Source of the DNA: Bradyrhizobium paxllaeri
GTDB lineage: Bacteria > Pseudomonadota > Alphaproteobacteria > Rhizobiales > Xanthobacteraceae
DNA: 64,000 nucleotides
Direction: 5' to 3'
Assembly (NCBI RefSeq): GCF_001693515.2
Contig: NZ_CP042968.1
Span: 7,968,501-8,032,500 of the forward strand
The position numbers and the translations under genes are program-made. Below are positions 1 through 10,600 of this stretch, piece by piece. The first letter of the stretch is position 1; each line of letters begins with the position of its first letter. Under the pieces are notes generated by a model that had not been told where the DNA came from, searched no databases, and saw nothing but the letters and a program-made list of their open reading frames with translations.

Positions 1-666
1 CCGACACCGGGAATCTGCATGAAGCGCCGGCACAGCTCATGGCCGGCGACAAACCTGACCAGCAGCTCGTGCAGGCGGCAGTACTCCTTCCACAGCGCCG
101 CACGCGCATTGAGCATGGCGTCGATCAGCTCGGTGACCAACGCGTCGCCTGCAACCGCTGCACGGACCGCCTGCGCAAAGCCGCCGCGACCGGTGCCCTT
201 GATGCGGATACCGAAGCTCTTGATCGAATGCCGGATCGCGTTCTCGAGATCCAGAAACTTGCGCTTGAGGTTGCGCCGGTGCGTCAACAGCAGTCGTAGC
301 CGATAGCAGCTTTCGGTCTTGATATGGGCCTGGCGGAACCAGCCGGTGCGCATCAGGTGCGCCAGCCCGAGCGCGTCCGCCTTGTCGGTCTTGTTGCGCT
401 GCGCCGACATCGCCGCCCGCACATGCTGGGTCTCCAGACACACCGCCGGCAAGCCAAGCCGCAGCAGTTCGGGGGTGCAGCCAGGGCGACAGCGCGCCGG
501 CCTCGTGGCCGACCCGCCTGAGCCGGCCAAGATACGGCTTCAGCGCAAGCTTGATCGTGTCCGGGTCGGTCACCACCGTCACCTCCAAGGCCACCTCGCC
601 CTTGTCATCCACCACGCAAATCGCGGTCTCCTCCATCCCGACTTCCAGTCCGCAAAAGTATTCCAT
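1..666 (-). pseudogene. IS110-family transposase, frameshifted, cut by window edge
   Basis: Reading leftwards from the ATG at 666, the first 60 or so residues match the start of an IS110-type DEDD (RuvC-like) transposase. After the segment SPWLHP the frame breaks at a run of five G at 471-475: one base fewer restores the expected ELLRLGLP-type continuation. The later part, read in the corrected frame, ends at the window edge in a stretch encoding ELCRRFMQIPGVG, the usual start of the helix-hairpin-helix region. The first catalytic position reads GLEVG, where IS110 proteins normally have GLDVG, so a conserved Asp is Glu. Frameshift plus substitution point to a decayed copy; a sequencing error in the G run is the alternative for the frameshift only. 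Confidence 0.8.
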
Positions 667-1152
667 CGCGCGCCTCCCGTGTTGCCGAGACGGCTTCGGT
701 GGCGCCGCAACCGCGCCGTTTGATGGTCGCGGAGAAGGTTTTCCACCGCCTTGCCGATTACGGGCGGCATTCCTAATCGGGTGAGCAAAGTCAACTCATT
801 CCTACGCTTTTCTTCGACTCTTCGATCTTCCGCCATTTCCGCCTCCCTGCATCATCAACGCGCAAGCTTCACCACAGCCGCGACCGCGACGTGCATTCAC
901 CAGGCGGGGTCCATGCGTTCCTTCGCGTTCAGCACCAGGGCTGTCGCATGCTCTTCATCAGGTTCGTAAACAGGGCTGTCCAAGCAGTCCGGCGCTCTCG
1001 TCCCCGAAGGGCGGCAGCAGCAAGAGATAGCGGACATTCCCCGTTTCGCGGCCCCGCCAGGGGACGCTCACCGCGCGCGGATCTCTAATGTTGGCTCCTT
1101 TCAACAGGCTGGATGCAATCCCAGCGCTACCCTCTTGTGATGCACGCAGCAG
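667..1152. other. Gene-free stretch between two IS110 remnants
   Basis: No convincing gene is visible. Short open frames on both strands match no family I recognise and have no Shine-Dalgarno sequences. The segment probably contains the flank of the first IS110 copy and debris between the two elements. Confidence 0.5.
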
Positions 1153-1848
1153 CTACTGCGCCGGCTTCAACCGCAGCCGCTGCGTGACCTTGGCGCCAAA
1201 GCCGACGTGGAAGTCGGTTTCACTGACCCACATCCGATGCAATGCTCGCCAGCTTGCGCGCGACCGCGGTGATCGCGCACAGCATGCTCGAGCGTTTGGC
1301 GATCCGGAGGCCCCACGCCCGCAATGCCGACCATTTCCTAACCCGCAGCAGCAGGCTTGCAGCCGCCTCGCAAAGCGCCTCGCGCACAGCGACATCGCCT
1401 TGTTTGCTGATCCGACCTTCATTGCGCGCCGACCGTCCGCGATCGGGCAAAGCGACGGGGGTCGTCGACGCCGACCTTGAACGACAGGGCTGCAACGGGA
1501 CCGACGCCGGGAACTGTCATCAGACGTCGGCAGACAGCATCATGCTGGACCACCTGCAGGAGCACACGATGCAGCCGATCGTAGCCCTCGAGGATCGCGC
1601 GGCGCACGTCCAGCATGGCCTCGATACTCATCACAAAGATTGGATCGCTGCGCTCGATCAGCTCGCGGACGCGGGCTTCGTAGGCACCGCCGGCGACGGC
1701 TCCGACGAGCAACCCATAGGCCCGCAGCGCGCCACGAATGTGGTTTTCGAGGTCGATCAGTTTGCGCTTGAGCAGCTTCCGGTTGGTCAACGCTGCGGCA
1801 ACCCGCTCCTCAGCGACGTCGGTTGCTACCCGCAAGACAATGAAGACG
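1153..1848 (-). pseudogene. IS110/IS116-family transposase C-terminal remnant
   Basis: Translated leftwards from about 1848, the frame encodes the central part of an IS110 transposase (LTNRKLLKRKLIDLENHI, then PGVGPVAALSF, then DDPRRFARSRTVGA). The N-terminal catalytic half is absent. At about 1420-1440 the frame changes and the piece normally following TVGAH is missing, so GRISKQGDVAVREAL resumes directly. A second frame change at about 1240 leads to the terminal MWVSETDF segment. It is therefore 5'-truncated, internally deleted and at least twice frameshifted. It belongs to a different IS110 subgroup from the copy at 1-666. Its right edge lies immediately next to the stop codon of the large gene at 1849-5910. 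Confidence 0.8.
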
Positions 1849-4800
1849 TTACTCCCAGTCCAGACGCTCGGCACTCTGGTCATGGCGGAGTGCTTGAGCT
1901 TCGTAACTGTCTGCAAGCGTGTCGAGAGCCTTAGCGGTATGCGGATGGTCGAAGGAGATCGCCTTCGACCAGTTGCGGTACTTCGCAGCCTCCTTCCGCT
2001 CCAGATCTCCGCCATCGCGCGGCGATCGTGTTGTAACGCCGCGTCGATTACTTTTACCCGCTACAAAACCGTTGATCATCGGTTTGCTACGGAATAGATC
2101 GATCACATCGCGTACCGCCTCGGCCGGCCAGTTGCCGTCCGCTCCATTCTTGGATGCAGCCAAGACATTGCCTATCCGACTGTCGGCAATGTCTTCTCGC
2201 CCCGCTGCCTTGGCTAGCGAACGAGCTTCCTTGATCCAGGACTCCAGCGCTGTGCTATCGATTGTGCCGTCGTCCCGGGTTCCAGGAAGACGATCCCATT
2301 GTTCAAGCAACCGATAGGCGTGGCTGGCGACGGCGCGAGCCCGCTCGGGGTTTTCCGGTTCGGCGTCAACGACGCCGCTCTCCTCAGTCGCCTTGAATAC
2401 CACGCTGAGTATTTCAATGAAGAAGGATGGCTGTTCTGAGAGCGCTTTCATCAGAACTTTGGCTGGCCGGCGCGAACGAGCCAGGATCGGCAAATAGTCC
2501 CACTCGATCCTAATCAACGCATTACTGTCGACGTCGCCGCGTTCATCTAGATTCTGCAGGATCTCTGCGACGTAGTGCTGGAACATCGTTGCTTCGTTCA
2601 TGTCGCCCGTGTTTTCGAACGGCTGGCGTGCCGCCTCATGCAGGACCTCTAGGAGGAGATTGGACGGCAGATCAACCTTGCTATCGCGTCCCGCCAGCGA
2701 CAGGGCGTGACGAGCGCGTCCGACAGAAATGAGTTTGCGGATTGCGAACTCGACGTTTACATCCTCGCTCATCCAAAACACAGGCGTTCGACGCCAATAG
2801 CTTTCTTCGATTTCTGCACCAGCCTCGGTCGCTTGATTCCAGGTCCAGGGTTCAACCGGGAGAGCACGCAGGATTGTGAGCAGCGCCGTGTCGCCCCAGG
2901 TTTGCTCCTTTGCCCTAGCAATCAAGGCTGCGGCCCAAGGCTCTTTTCGATCTTGAAAGATATAGGCAATCAGACCGTGGGCGACGTCGCGTTCACGGCT
3001 ATTGTCGCTTCTAATGGCGGCTTCCAGCAACTGTTCGAGATCGGACTCAGAAAGGCCGCTCTCATAGAGAGCCTTGCCAATGTAGCCAGCGGCATCGACG
3101 AGGCGCGCGAGTGCAAGGACGGTTGCCACTCCACCTTCTGCGAATAGGACTTGTGCCGCTTCCTGCCGCGCCACGTCGACATCGCGTCGCTCTGCTTTCC
3201 AGCCTTCAGCAGATGGTCTTGGCAAAGCGACGGATTGCTCGAAGAGCCAAGCCACACGTTCAAGGGGATCGCTGGGCGCAAAGCGCGCGTAGATCGCATC
3301 AAGTCGGTCTAGTACCTCGCCAGGCAGAGACCATTCGGCATCCGGGAATTGCCGGTGGTGATGGAGCACGCGTCGCAGGCTTGTCCAAACGGCCGCGCGA
3401 TCAGCCTTCTTGGTGATCTTTGACTCTGCCGCATCCAGTGCCTCAAGCGCACGTTTAGTGTCGGGTACGAGATCGGCGAAACGATCGAGCAGCGCCGACC
3501 ATCTGGTGGAATCTGTGCCGACATCTGTGAGCAGGCGTTCAGTGATCGCCGTGGCCCCGCGAACCATCAGACCTCGAGTGACGATCTCGACCTCGTCGAC
3601 CGTGAAATCACGCCAACGCGGCATCGGTGACGGCGTGGACGTATCATGGCCTTGCGGCAGGACACCGAGCATCAACTTCCAGGCGGAGCCGCTCTCTTTT
3701 TTGCGGATCAGATCAAGCGCCTGAAGTCGTAGATCGAGAGGAGCATAGGTTTGTGGGATCCAGAGAAGATGGATCTCGCGAAGACTGTTCGCCGGTCTGT
3801 TCATGTATCGACCGGGTGGGTTGTCGATGGCGTCGAGACGAGCCAGGACGTGGGTCACTCGTGGCATTAGATGTGGCGACCAAGCCAGGGACTCCAGCGC
3901 CCAAAGCAAGTCAGACAGGTGTTCGGCACCGAATACACCTTCGCCGTCGGTGCCGAAAAGGGCACGAATGGGCGGATCGTGCAGTTCGAGGCTATCTTCA
4001 ATGGCGCTGAGAAACGCGGTAGGTGAAGCCTCCGCCAGCAGTTGGAAGTCCCGGGAAAGCGACCACCAGCGTTGTTGAGTCGCGTGAGCCAGGAGTTTAG
4101 CGACGATATTATTTGCGCGCCCTGGAGCATCGGGGACAGTACTGACTTCCTTACCCCAGAGGGCGAGCAGGATCAGCACTTGCCCGATTCCGTGACGCAT
4201 CATTCCCGAATAGGAGCGGCGGACGCCGCGGACGTCCGCCATCCAGCGTTCGTTCGGATCCATTTCGAAGCGTGGATCCGCAGAGCCGAGCACAGCGTGG
4301 GCCGAGGCTTCGAAACGTTGAATGTCGATGCGCGTCAGGTGCCGCGCGAGCAGGAACCATGCATCCTGCGGCGACGCGATGCGCCAGGTCGAACCGATCT
4401 TCTGCAATGGACTGTCAAATTTTCCGACGTAAGGCACAAGGGCGCGAATGACGGCTTCATACGGCTGGTCGGCGAGCTCTGCGAGCCGGGCTCGATCCGA
4501 CTCTGCGTCCTCGTCCCAGCCGCCCGCAAGTAGCGCCGCCAGCAAAGCTTGCGGCGGTGCCTCTTGCGCCCACTGAGGCAGGCGCCCCGGCGCGCTTGGA
4601 ATGAGACGGCGCAGGATTGCCAGATTGCGCGCACTGTCGCGCGCGTACGCCTCGGCACGAGGTTCGGCTATGCCTGCCGCGATCAAGGCGCTCGCGATCC
4701 CTTCGCGTGACGGTCGCGCGAGGGTGTGAACGTCGCCGCGGGAGACCGGTCGCTCATCATAAGCTTGCAGGACGTAGTGGCCGCGCTCCGCAAGCGACTG

Positions 4801-5910
4801 TGCCAGACCCGGTTCAGAGTCAGTCATAACTATAATCAAAGGCCCTGACGCCTGAGCCAGTGCCCGAGCGGCGGCAGCCGTCGTCGCCACCAAACAGCGG
4901 GCTCTATATGCCGCCGCCATATCTTCCGGCAGCATGGAGAGGGTCGCGTGGAAGAACGCCACAATTTCGTCTGTCGTGGTCGCTTGGAGAGAGAAAACAG
5001 ACGGCTCGTCGCGGAGCCAACGAAGAACGTCAGCGGCAGCTTGGTCCCGATCGCTCAGGGCCAGATCTTCTGTGAGCGGCCATTTGGTCGCCTGCGACCA
5101 TTCTTCCCAAATTTCTTCGAGCTCGCGTGTTCCTTCCGGTCGCTTCCCAAGGCGAACCGCCAGCCAAAGTCCGATCGCCGGTGTTTGTTCGATCCAATGA
5201 ACGAGGTCATCGGCGTCGTATGCGAGAACTTTCGCCCAAGGTCCTTCTGCCTCTCGCGCCTTGGCCCACTTATCCTTGCCGGGCCAGTGGCGGGGAGTGA
5301 CGAACACATAGGTGGCGTTGGTAGGATTGATCGGTTCGGGCGCCTTGGTTCGTTTGCGATAGTCCTCCGTTGCTTTCTTTTCGATTTCGCGACGCTGACT
5401 GCCGATCTCCCAGCCGGTTTCTCCCTGCGGGACGTAAGTGTTTCCGATCTCGATTTTGGTCCGTCCGTCCCAACCCGAGTGGAGAACACCCTCGCCGGCG
5501 GGGAATCGGAGGTATGCTGAGGGGCCAGACGTGGCGCGGATCAAATAAGCGAGGAGAGTTGGCAGGCTGGCGGCGCCATCAATTCGGTCTGCCCATTTTG
5601 AAAGATCTTCCGCATCCACCCATCGGATGGGCGCGCCAGGGCGTCCGGATGCGGTAATAATCGGGACGGCAGGCCCGATTACCGCTCCCGTTGGCAGGAA
5701 CCTGATACCGGCGCCCTCGAGCGCCGTGCGAATGGCTTGGGCATTGTTAGCGACCGGGGTCCGTTGCCCTCTCTCGAAATCGGCCACAGTCGAGGTCGAT
5801 ACACCGGCTTGCTTGGCCAAGTCCTGTTGGGACCACGCCAAAAGAGCACGAGCAGCCCGCACGAGCTTTGGGGAGAGGTCGAGTGGGGAACTTTGTTGCG
5901 CCATGGTCAT
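1849..5910 (-). CDS. Large HTH (XRE) protein with nuclease-like domain and helical C-terminus, putative defence protein
   Basis: 1353 residues. Residues 16-72 form an XRE-type helix-turn-helix (QQDLAKQAGVSTSTVADFER). Residues about 97-250 look like a restriction-endonuclease-like domain: an acidic E140, the GWDG motif with D148, then WEIG with E168 and lysines at 178-179, followed by YVFVTPRHW (201-209) and a YDADDLVHWIE stretch. This pattern occurs in large, poorly described nuclease proteins of defence islands. The middle (about 265-560) resembles the NTPase part of a STAND-type protein, but I see no GxxxxGK[ST] Walker A. The remaining 800 residues look all-helical, like a repeat scaffold. 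Start ATG at 5910; a second ATG at 5904 is possible and neither has a clear Shine-Dalgarno. It is divergent from abiEi, sharing an 85-base promoter region. Function in phage defence is inferred from context and architecture. Confidence 0.75.
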   Translation of the reverse strand: MTMAQQSSPLDLSPKLVRAARALLAWSQQDLAKQAGVSTSTVADFERGQRTPVANNAQAIRTALEGAGIRFLPTGAVIGPAVPIITASGRPGAPIRWVDAEDLSKWADRIDGAASLPTLLAYLIRATSGPSAYLRFPAGEGVLHSGWDGRTKIEIGNTYVPQGETGWEIGSQRREIEKKATEDYRKRTKAPEPINPTNATYVFVTPRHWPGKDKWAKAREAEGPWAKVLAYDADDLVHWIEQTPAIGLWLAVRLGKRPEGTRELEEIWEEWSQATKWPLTEDLALSDRDQAAADVLRWLRDEPSVFSLQATTTDEIVAFFHATLSMLPEDMAAAYRARCLVATTAAAARALAQASGPLIIVMTDSEPGLAQSLAERGHYVLQAYDERPVSRGDVHTLARPSREGIASALIAAGIAEPRAEAYARDSARNLAILRRLIPSAPGRLPQWAQEAPPQALLAALLAGGWDEDAESDRARLAELADQPYEAVIRALVPYVGKFDSPLQKIGSTWRIASPQDAWFLLARHLTRIDIQRFEASAHAVLGSADPRFEMDPNERWMADVRGVRRSYSGMMRHGIGQVLILLALWGKEVSTVPDAPGRANNIVAKLLAHATQQRWWSLSRDFQLLAEASPTAFLSAIEDSLELHDPPIRALFGTDGEGVFGAEHLSDLLWALESLAWSPHLMPRVTHVLARLDAIDNPPGRYMNRPANSLREIHLLWIPQTYAPLDLRLQALDLIRKKESGSAWKLMLGVLPQGHDTSTPSPMPRWRDFTVDEVEIVTRGLMVRGATAITERLLTDVGTDSTRWSALLDRFADLVPDTKRALEALDAAESKITKKADRAAVWTSLRRVLHHHRQFPDAEWSLPGEVLDRLDAIYARFAPSDPLERVAWLFEQSVALPRPSAEGWKAERRDVDVARQEAAQVLFAEGGVATVLALARLVDAAGYIGKALYESGLSESDLEQLLEAAIRSDNSRERDVAHGLIAYIFQDRKEPWAAALIARAKEQTWGDTALLTILRALPVEPWTWNQATEAGAEIEESYWRRTPVFWMSEDVNVEFAIRKLISVGRARHALSLAGRDSKVDLPSNLLLEVLHEAARQPFENTGDMNEATMFQHYVAEILQNLDERGDVDSNALIRIEWDYLPILARSRRPAKVLMKALSEQPSFFIEILSVVFKATEESGVVDAEPENPERARAVASHAYRLLEQWDRLPGTRDDGTIDSTALESWIKEARSLAKAAGREDIADSRIGNVLAASKNGADGNWPAEAVRDVIDLFRSKPMINGFVAGKSNRRGVTTRSPRDGGDLERKEAAKYRNWSKAISFDHPHTAKALDTLADSYEAQALRHDQSAERLDWE

Positions 5911-5995
5911 AAGAAATATATGACATCAGTTGAAGTTTCCCAACTGTTCTTTTTTGTCGACAAGCTACTTATTTTTGCCGACAATAGATAACAAC
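5911..5995. promoter_or_regulatory. Divergent promoter/operator region between HTH-nuclease gene and abiEi
   Basis: This 85-base gap must contain both promoters. It holds an inverted repeat, CAGTTG-N8-CAACTG, at 5927-5946, and two direct repeats, TTTTTGTCGACAA (5951-5963) and TTTTTGCCGACAA (5972-5984), differing at one base and spaced 21 bases apart, i.e. two helical turns on one DNA face. AbiEi-type antitoxins are known to repress their own operon by binding repeats in the promoter, and the divergent gene has its own HTH. Which protein binds which repeat is inference. Confidence 0.55.
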
Positions 5996-6610
5996 ATGGC
6001 TGAACGTCATATAAATCATCGTCAGAACGCACTCAGTCTCATCCGAGATCGAGGAATTGCGCGCGCACGCGATTTCAAGGCGGCAGGCATCCCGCTGGTC
6101 TATCTGAAACGCATGACCGATGCCGGCGACATTGTCCGTCTCGGCCGCGGCCTTTACCAAATCCCTGAAGGAGTCGGCGAGGATATCGCCCACGATCTGG
6201 CGGAAGCGGTGCGCCTCGTGCCGAACGGAGTCGTCAGCCTGGTCAGCGCACTTCGCCACCACGAACTGACCACCCAGCTCCCGCACGCAGTGTGGATGAC
6301 CATACCTCACAAAGCCCGGACACCAAACATCAAGGGCCTGCGGCTCGAGATTGTCCGCGCGACAGGCGCAGTCCTTACCGCGGGCGTCGACCATCTTCGA
6401 GTCGAAGGAGTTGATGTGCCGATCTACGGCGTTGCGAAAACAATCGCCGATTGCTTCAAACATCGCCGCCACGTTGGCGAGGATGTCGCGATCGAGGCGC
6501 TCCGAGACGCCCTGCGGCTCCGGAAGACCACGGCGAGCGAGCTCATGAAATATGCGGCCATCGATCGGGTCACCGCACGGATTGAGCCCTACATCAAGGC
6601 GATGCAGTAA
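5996..6610 (+). CDS. abiEi: AbiEi-family antitoxin / transcriptional regulator
   Basis: 204 residues from the ATG at 5996. An in-frame upstream start at 5930 exists, but the extra residues are not AbiEi-like and would run through the operator repeats. The N-terminal part (ALSLIRDRGIARARDF, then the GDIVRLGRGLYQIP strand-turn) is the winged helix-turn-helix of AbiEi antitoxins. The C-terminal half (VPIYGVAKTIADCFKHRRHVG, then EALRDALR) is the characteristic AbiEi antitoxin domain. The stop codon overlaps the next start by one base (TAATG), so toxin and antitoxin are translationally coupled. Family role: type IV toxin-antitoxin and abortive infection, with autorepression by the antitoxin. Confidence 0.9.
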   Translation: MAERHINHRQNALSLIRDRGIARARDFKAAGIPLVYLKRMTDAGDIVRLGRGLYQIPEGVGEDIAHDLAEAVRLVPNGVVSLVSALRHHELTTQLPHAVWMTIPHKARTPNIKGLRLEIVRATGAVLTAGVDHLRVEGVDVPIYGVAKTIADCFKHRRHVGEDVAIEALRDALRLRKTTASELMKYAAIDRVTARIEPYIKAMQ

Positions 6611-7530
6611 TGGCCAAGGTCCTCAGGAATCCTGCGGCGTCGATCAGGGCGCGCCTACTTGCTCACGCCAGACAGCACAATGACGACTATCAGCGCATCC
6701 TGACGCGTTATGCGATCGAGCGGCTGCTCTTCCGTCTCAGCCTGACGGAAGCCGCCGGGAGATACGTGCTCAAGGGTGCGATGCTGTTTGTGACCTGGCC
6801 GGAGCACGTCTTCAGGCCAACCGGCGACCTCGACCTCCTCGGCCAAGGTGACTCCGACCCCGCCGCAATTACTGAGCTCTTCAGCCGAATTTGCCAAGTG
6901 GAAGCCCCGGACGACGGCATCATCTTCGATCGAGCCAGCTTGAGGGTCGAGCAGGTGCGTGAAGAGGACAAGTATCAGGGCGTCCGGCTGAGCCTCAGGG
7001 GCGAACTGGCAAGGGCGATGATTCCAGTCCAGGTCGACATTGGTTTCGGCGATCACGTCTACCCGCGACCGACACGCCATATTTTTCCGAGCCTTTTGCC
7101 GGACCTGCCGGCGGCGAACATCCTGATGTACCCGCCCGAAACCGTCGTCGCAGAGAAGTTCGAGGCGATGATCCGCTTCGGGGTGACAAATGGCAGGATC
7201 AAGGATTTCTATGATATCTGGGTCACGCTCCGTACATTTCCATTCGACCTGTCGGGACTGGTGGAGGCCGTCGGCGGAACGCTTCGCCGACGAGAGACCG
7301 CCATCCCGGCCGAGATGCCTGTAGGCTTGATGGACGAGTTCGCGAGGATCACCGAAGAACGCGGTCATTGGACCGGCTTCCTTCGCCGAAATCCGCCGAC
7401 GATCGAGCCACCACCTTTTGCGGAGCTTCAGGTGGAGCTGCGACGCTTCTTCGGTCCCGTGATCGACGGCCTCGCCGTGCCGGAAGGCGCCCAGGGTCGA
7501 TGGGATCCGGCCGCCGGAGCTTGGCAGTAA
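6610..7530 (+). CDS. abiEii: AbiEii-family nucleotidyltransferase toxin
   Basis: 306 residues. The nucleotidyltransferase signature is intact: KGAML at 55-59, the metal-binding pair in TGDLDLLG (D73, D75), the VDIGFGD strand at 142-148, and the AEKFEAM (181-187) and KDFYDI (198-203) motifs typical of AbiEii/AbiGII toxins. The length fits the family. In known AbiE systems this toxin is bacteriostatic, is restrained by AbiEi without stable complex formation, and aborts phage infection. The ATG overlaps the abiEi stop. 84 bases downstream begins the large nuclease-like gene on the same strand, which could be cotranscribed. Confidence 0.92.
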   Translation: MAKVLRNPAASIRARLLAHARQHNDDYQRILTRYAIERLLFRLSLTEAAGRYVLKGAMLFVTWPEHVFRPTGDLDLLGQGDSDPAAITELFSRICQVEAPDDGIIFDRASLRVEQVREEDKYQGVRLSLRGELARAMIPVQVDIGFGDHVYPRPTRHIFPSLLPDLPAANILMYPPETVVAEKFEAMIRFGVTNGRIKDFYDIWVTLRTFPFDLSGLVEAVGGTLRRRETAIPAEMPVGLMDEFARITEERGHWTGFLRRNPPTIEPPPFAELQVELRRFFGPVIDGLAVPEGAQGRWDPAAGAWQ

Positions 7531-7614
7531 AGCTTGCTTGTTCTGAACTTCCACCCGGTGCGTTGTTCGCTACAAGAACCAACTCAGGCAGGCTCTGCAA
7601 CCTGAAAGAACAGC

Positions 7615-10600
7615 GTGAACGAAAACACAGATGACCCGTTCGAGGACATGCCAGTGCCTTTTAGTTTTGGCACAGTGCCGCTCGATGTTATTAGTCAAGA
7701 GTGCGCAGAGCTTCTAACAGCAATCGAAGCGTATGATCCCTTGAGGCTTGCAAGCTGCTTTGGCGGCCTTCTTTGCGAACCGTTGTTACAAAGTAACTGT
7801 GTGCGCCTGGAAACACTGGTGCATCTTTCTCTTGCCCGCGCCAAAGGATCAAAGAAGCCGAACGAGAAGATCGTCCAGCGCCTGTTCGAATGGATTGGAA
7901 GCAGTTCTGTCGGGATGCTCGAAGATCCCGCAGAGGATCTCTTCGTAAGCCTAATTGTAACACCCCGCGGAAACTTCAGGGTGCTGGAAGGCATTTGGGA
8001 ATCCGCGGGTTTTCATACCCAGCGCGTTGTGAAGGCCCTCGATCTGCTGCCGCCTTACCCCCGGTTCAATAGCATTAAGGATTACGTGTATGAGTTGCTA
8101 CGGCTTTCAGACCTTGTGTGCGAACGTGCATCGCTGAACCGCCTAACGGAAGGGAGCACGATTCCTCAGGAGAAGATTTCGTCGGCTGTCTTAGGGCGGT
8201 TGTCATCCGTTCGACGCCGTATTCGCTTTTCGGAAGCGGACCTTGCCGAAAGCGGGATATCGTTGGACCAGCTCGGTCCCTTCGCATTCGACCCTTCGAA
8301 GCGTGCTGACCTGACTACAGACAAGATAGGCCACTCAAGTCTAGAGCGTTATCCGTTGCTCTACCGCAACGGTGATCTCTACTTGCTTCTACCGACAGCG
8401 ATCACCTCTGCCATTCGTCGTTTTGTCATCGAACAGATGGATACGCCCCAATTGCGAGATGCTTTTGCGGGAACACTTGCCTTTGAGCTGGCGACATCAG
8501 TATCGAAGATTCCCTTACTCGGTGAAAGAACGGGAGCTCCGATAGAGTTCAAGAAAACGGACAACGGCCTTCTTGCTGGCATCATGACCGCTGCTGATCG
8601 TGGAATATATCTGAACTTCGTTTTCTTCGCTGACACGCTTGATCACTTCGAGGATGACGGTCTGGTTGGAGTTTATCCCCGCGACACCCCCGAGAGACTT
8701 GTTAAAGATATCGAGCGCTGGATTGATGAGGCATACGGAGCCGTTGTCGGCAGGCGCGACTTCAGAGCCGGGGTGACATTGCTGGTGAGCAGCGGGATCG
8801 GTCGTGCCATGCTGGATCTCACACCGAAGAAGTCTTGGGCGAGTTGGCAAGTTGAGGCCGTTGGGGCTTCCGATCTCTTCACGTTGAGTTGGTTGCCAGA
8901 TTTCAAGCAGATGTCGTTGTGGCGCTTGCTGAAGGGCCGAGAGAAACTGGAATCGATCGGCATCAATCTATTCAACGTAAACGGGCTTTTGAACCTTATT
9001 GCATGGTCACGAATGCTCGGCGGCCATCTTGTCCCTCACGCTAGTCTACCGGAACAATTTATCGATGCTAGCACGAAGCGCATGATCTTTGTTGAGCAGA
9101 ATGCGCTACTCAAAGTGCGCCAAGAAGCAATAACAACCTTCGACGAACATGCATGCCAGTTTATAGATGGCCGTTTCTTCGTTGTCCGTCGCACAGGGGA
9201 ATCCATCTTTGAAGAAGATCAAGCGCGGCCCTTCTATGTTGCGGAAGACTCAGACAGCCGCTGGCCAAAATCGGTTTACGAGACCACGCGCCGCGCTTGG
9301 TGGGTACAACTGGAGACGACCGATGCTACGGCGGGCCAGTGGGCCTACCAGCGCTTCCAGATGCTAAAGACGTGGATTTGCCTTTCTGCTCCGATACTAG
9401 ATACGGAATTCCCGGCGTTGCCGGAAGGGCCGATACTTTGGCGGGCGAAGTTTAGCGGGGAGCTGGGTGACAAGCTCGGAAGAGGCGAAAGGGAGTTCCT
9501 CGATCTAGAGAGGACTCTACCATTCATACGCGCAACTATCGACTCGCCGATCCTCGCAATGGAAATCGAAGAGGGTTTCGAGCAAGCGATATTCAACCCG
9601 GAGAACGTCGCAGAACGAGCACTTGTGACAAGGCTGGTGGAAGCCGTTTTCGAACTTGCGGGCCAACCTGTCGATGTCAGCAAGCGCGACAATATTATCG
9701 CAAGGATCGTGACCAGTCCGCAGGCGCGTCAAAGCCATGCATTCATGGCCCGGAACTTCCGCGATTACGTGCGCAGATCGATCAAGCCGTCACCAGTCAA
9801 GATCGATGTGGATGATGGCGCTATCGTGAAGCTCGGTTTAGGTTGGCGAGTTCGCAATCCATCCGAAGGAAGTGAAGTAAGGGGCCGCGAGGAATGCACG
9901 TCCTATCTTAACGCCGTCGTTCGCATCCTAGAAGACGAAATATGTGATGAACTGAGAACATTGGATCGGCGAGCGGTTATTGATTTTGCGCTCACGAACC
10001 ACGAGAGCGCAATGGCTGATCGAGACAACTGGCGCCGGACCTCCGCCGCTGTCGTCGCGCTTCATAGGGATAAAGCGGCCACGCTCTCGACAATCGCGAT
10101 CCATGAAGCAGAATTGAATGCCATCTTTCAGGCAACCCGCCTTATGATTGAATTTGCAATCTGCGAATGCCCTGAAACAGGCGGCAGGCGTCCCGGCAAC
10201 TTTGACATGTCCAGCATGATGTCGAAGATCATGCTGACTTGCGGACTGGGCGGATGGTCCGATGCGATACACTGGCAAGCCATGGAGCCTCTCGTCCGGA
10301 TCACCCCGCTTGGTGACATCCACGCCAATGTTTCGTTCCACGAGGAGATTCTTACGCCGTATGGGCAGGCTGCCACCGATCTTACGGTTCAGGACAGTAT
10401 AAAAAACTATGCCGTAAATCTGCAAGAACGAACGCTTGATGATGGCAGATCAGCGCAGATCGAGCCGGAATTCGTGGAGGCATTTGAAGAGCAGTTCGGG
10501 GCTTCGCTCGAACTCACGCGCCTCTTCGTAGACGGCATCGAAAATATGGGCTTCAAACGCGAGCGTGCGATTTTCCCAGTCAAACGTTCAGAGCTCGTCA

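Noticed and set aside
471..475. Programmed frameshift in the IS110 transposase
   Set aside because: IS110 transposases are made from a single frame; no slippery heptamer plus structure is evident, so mutation or sequencing error is more likely.
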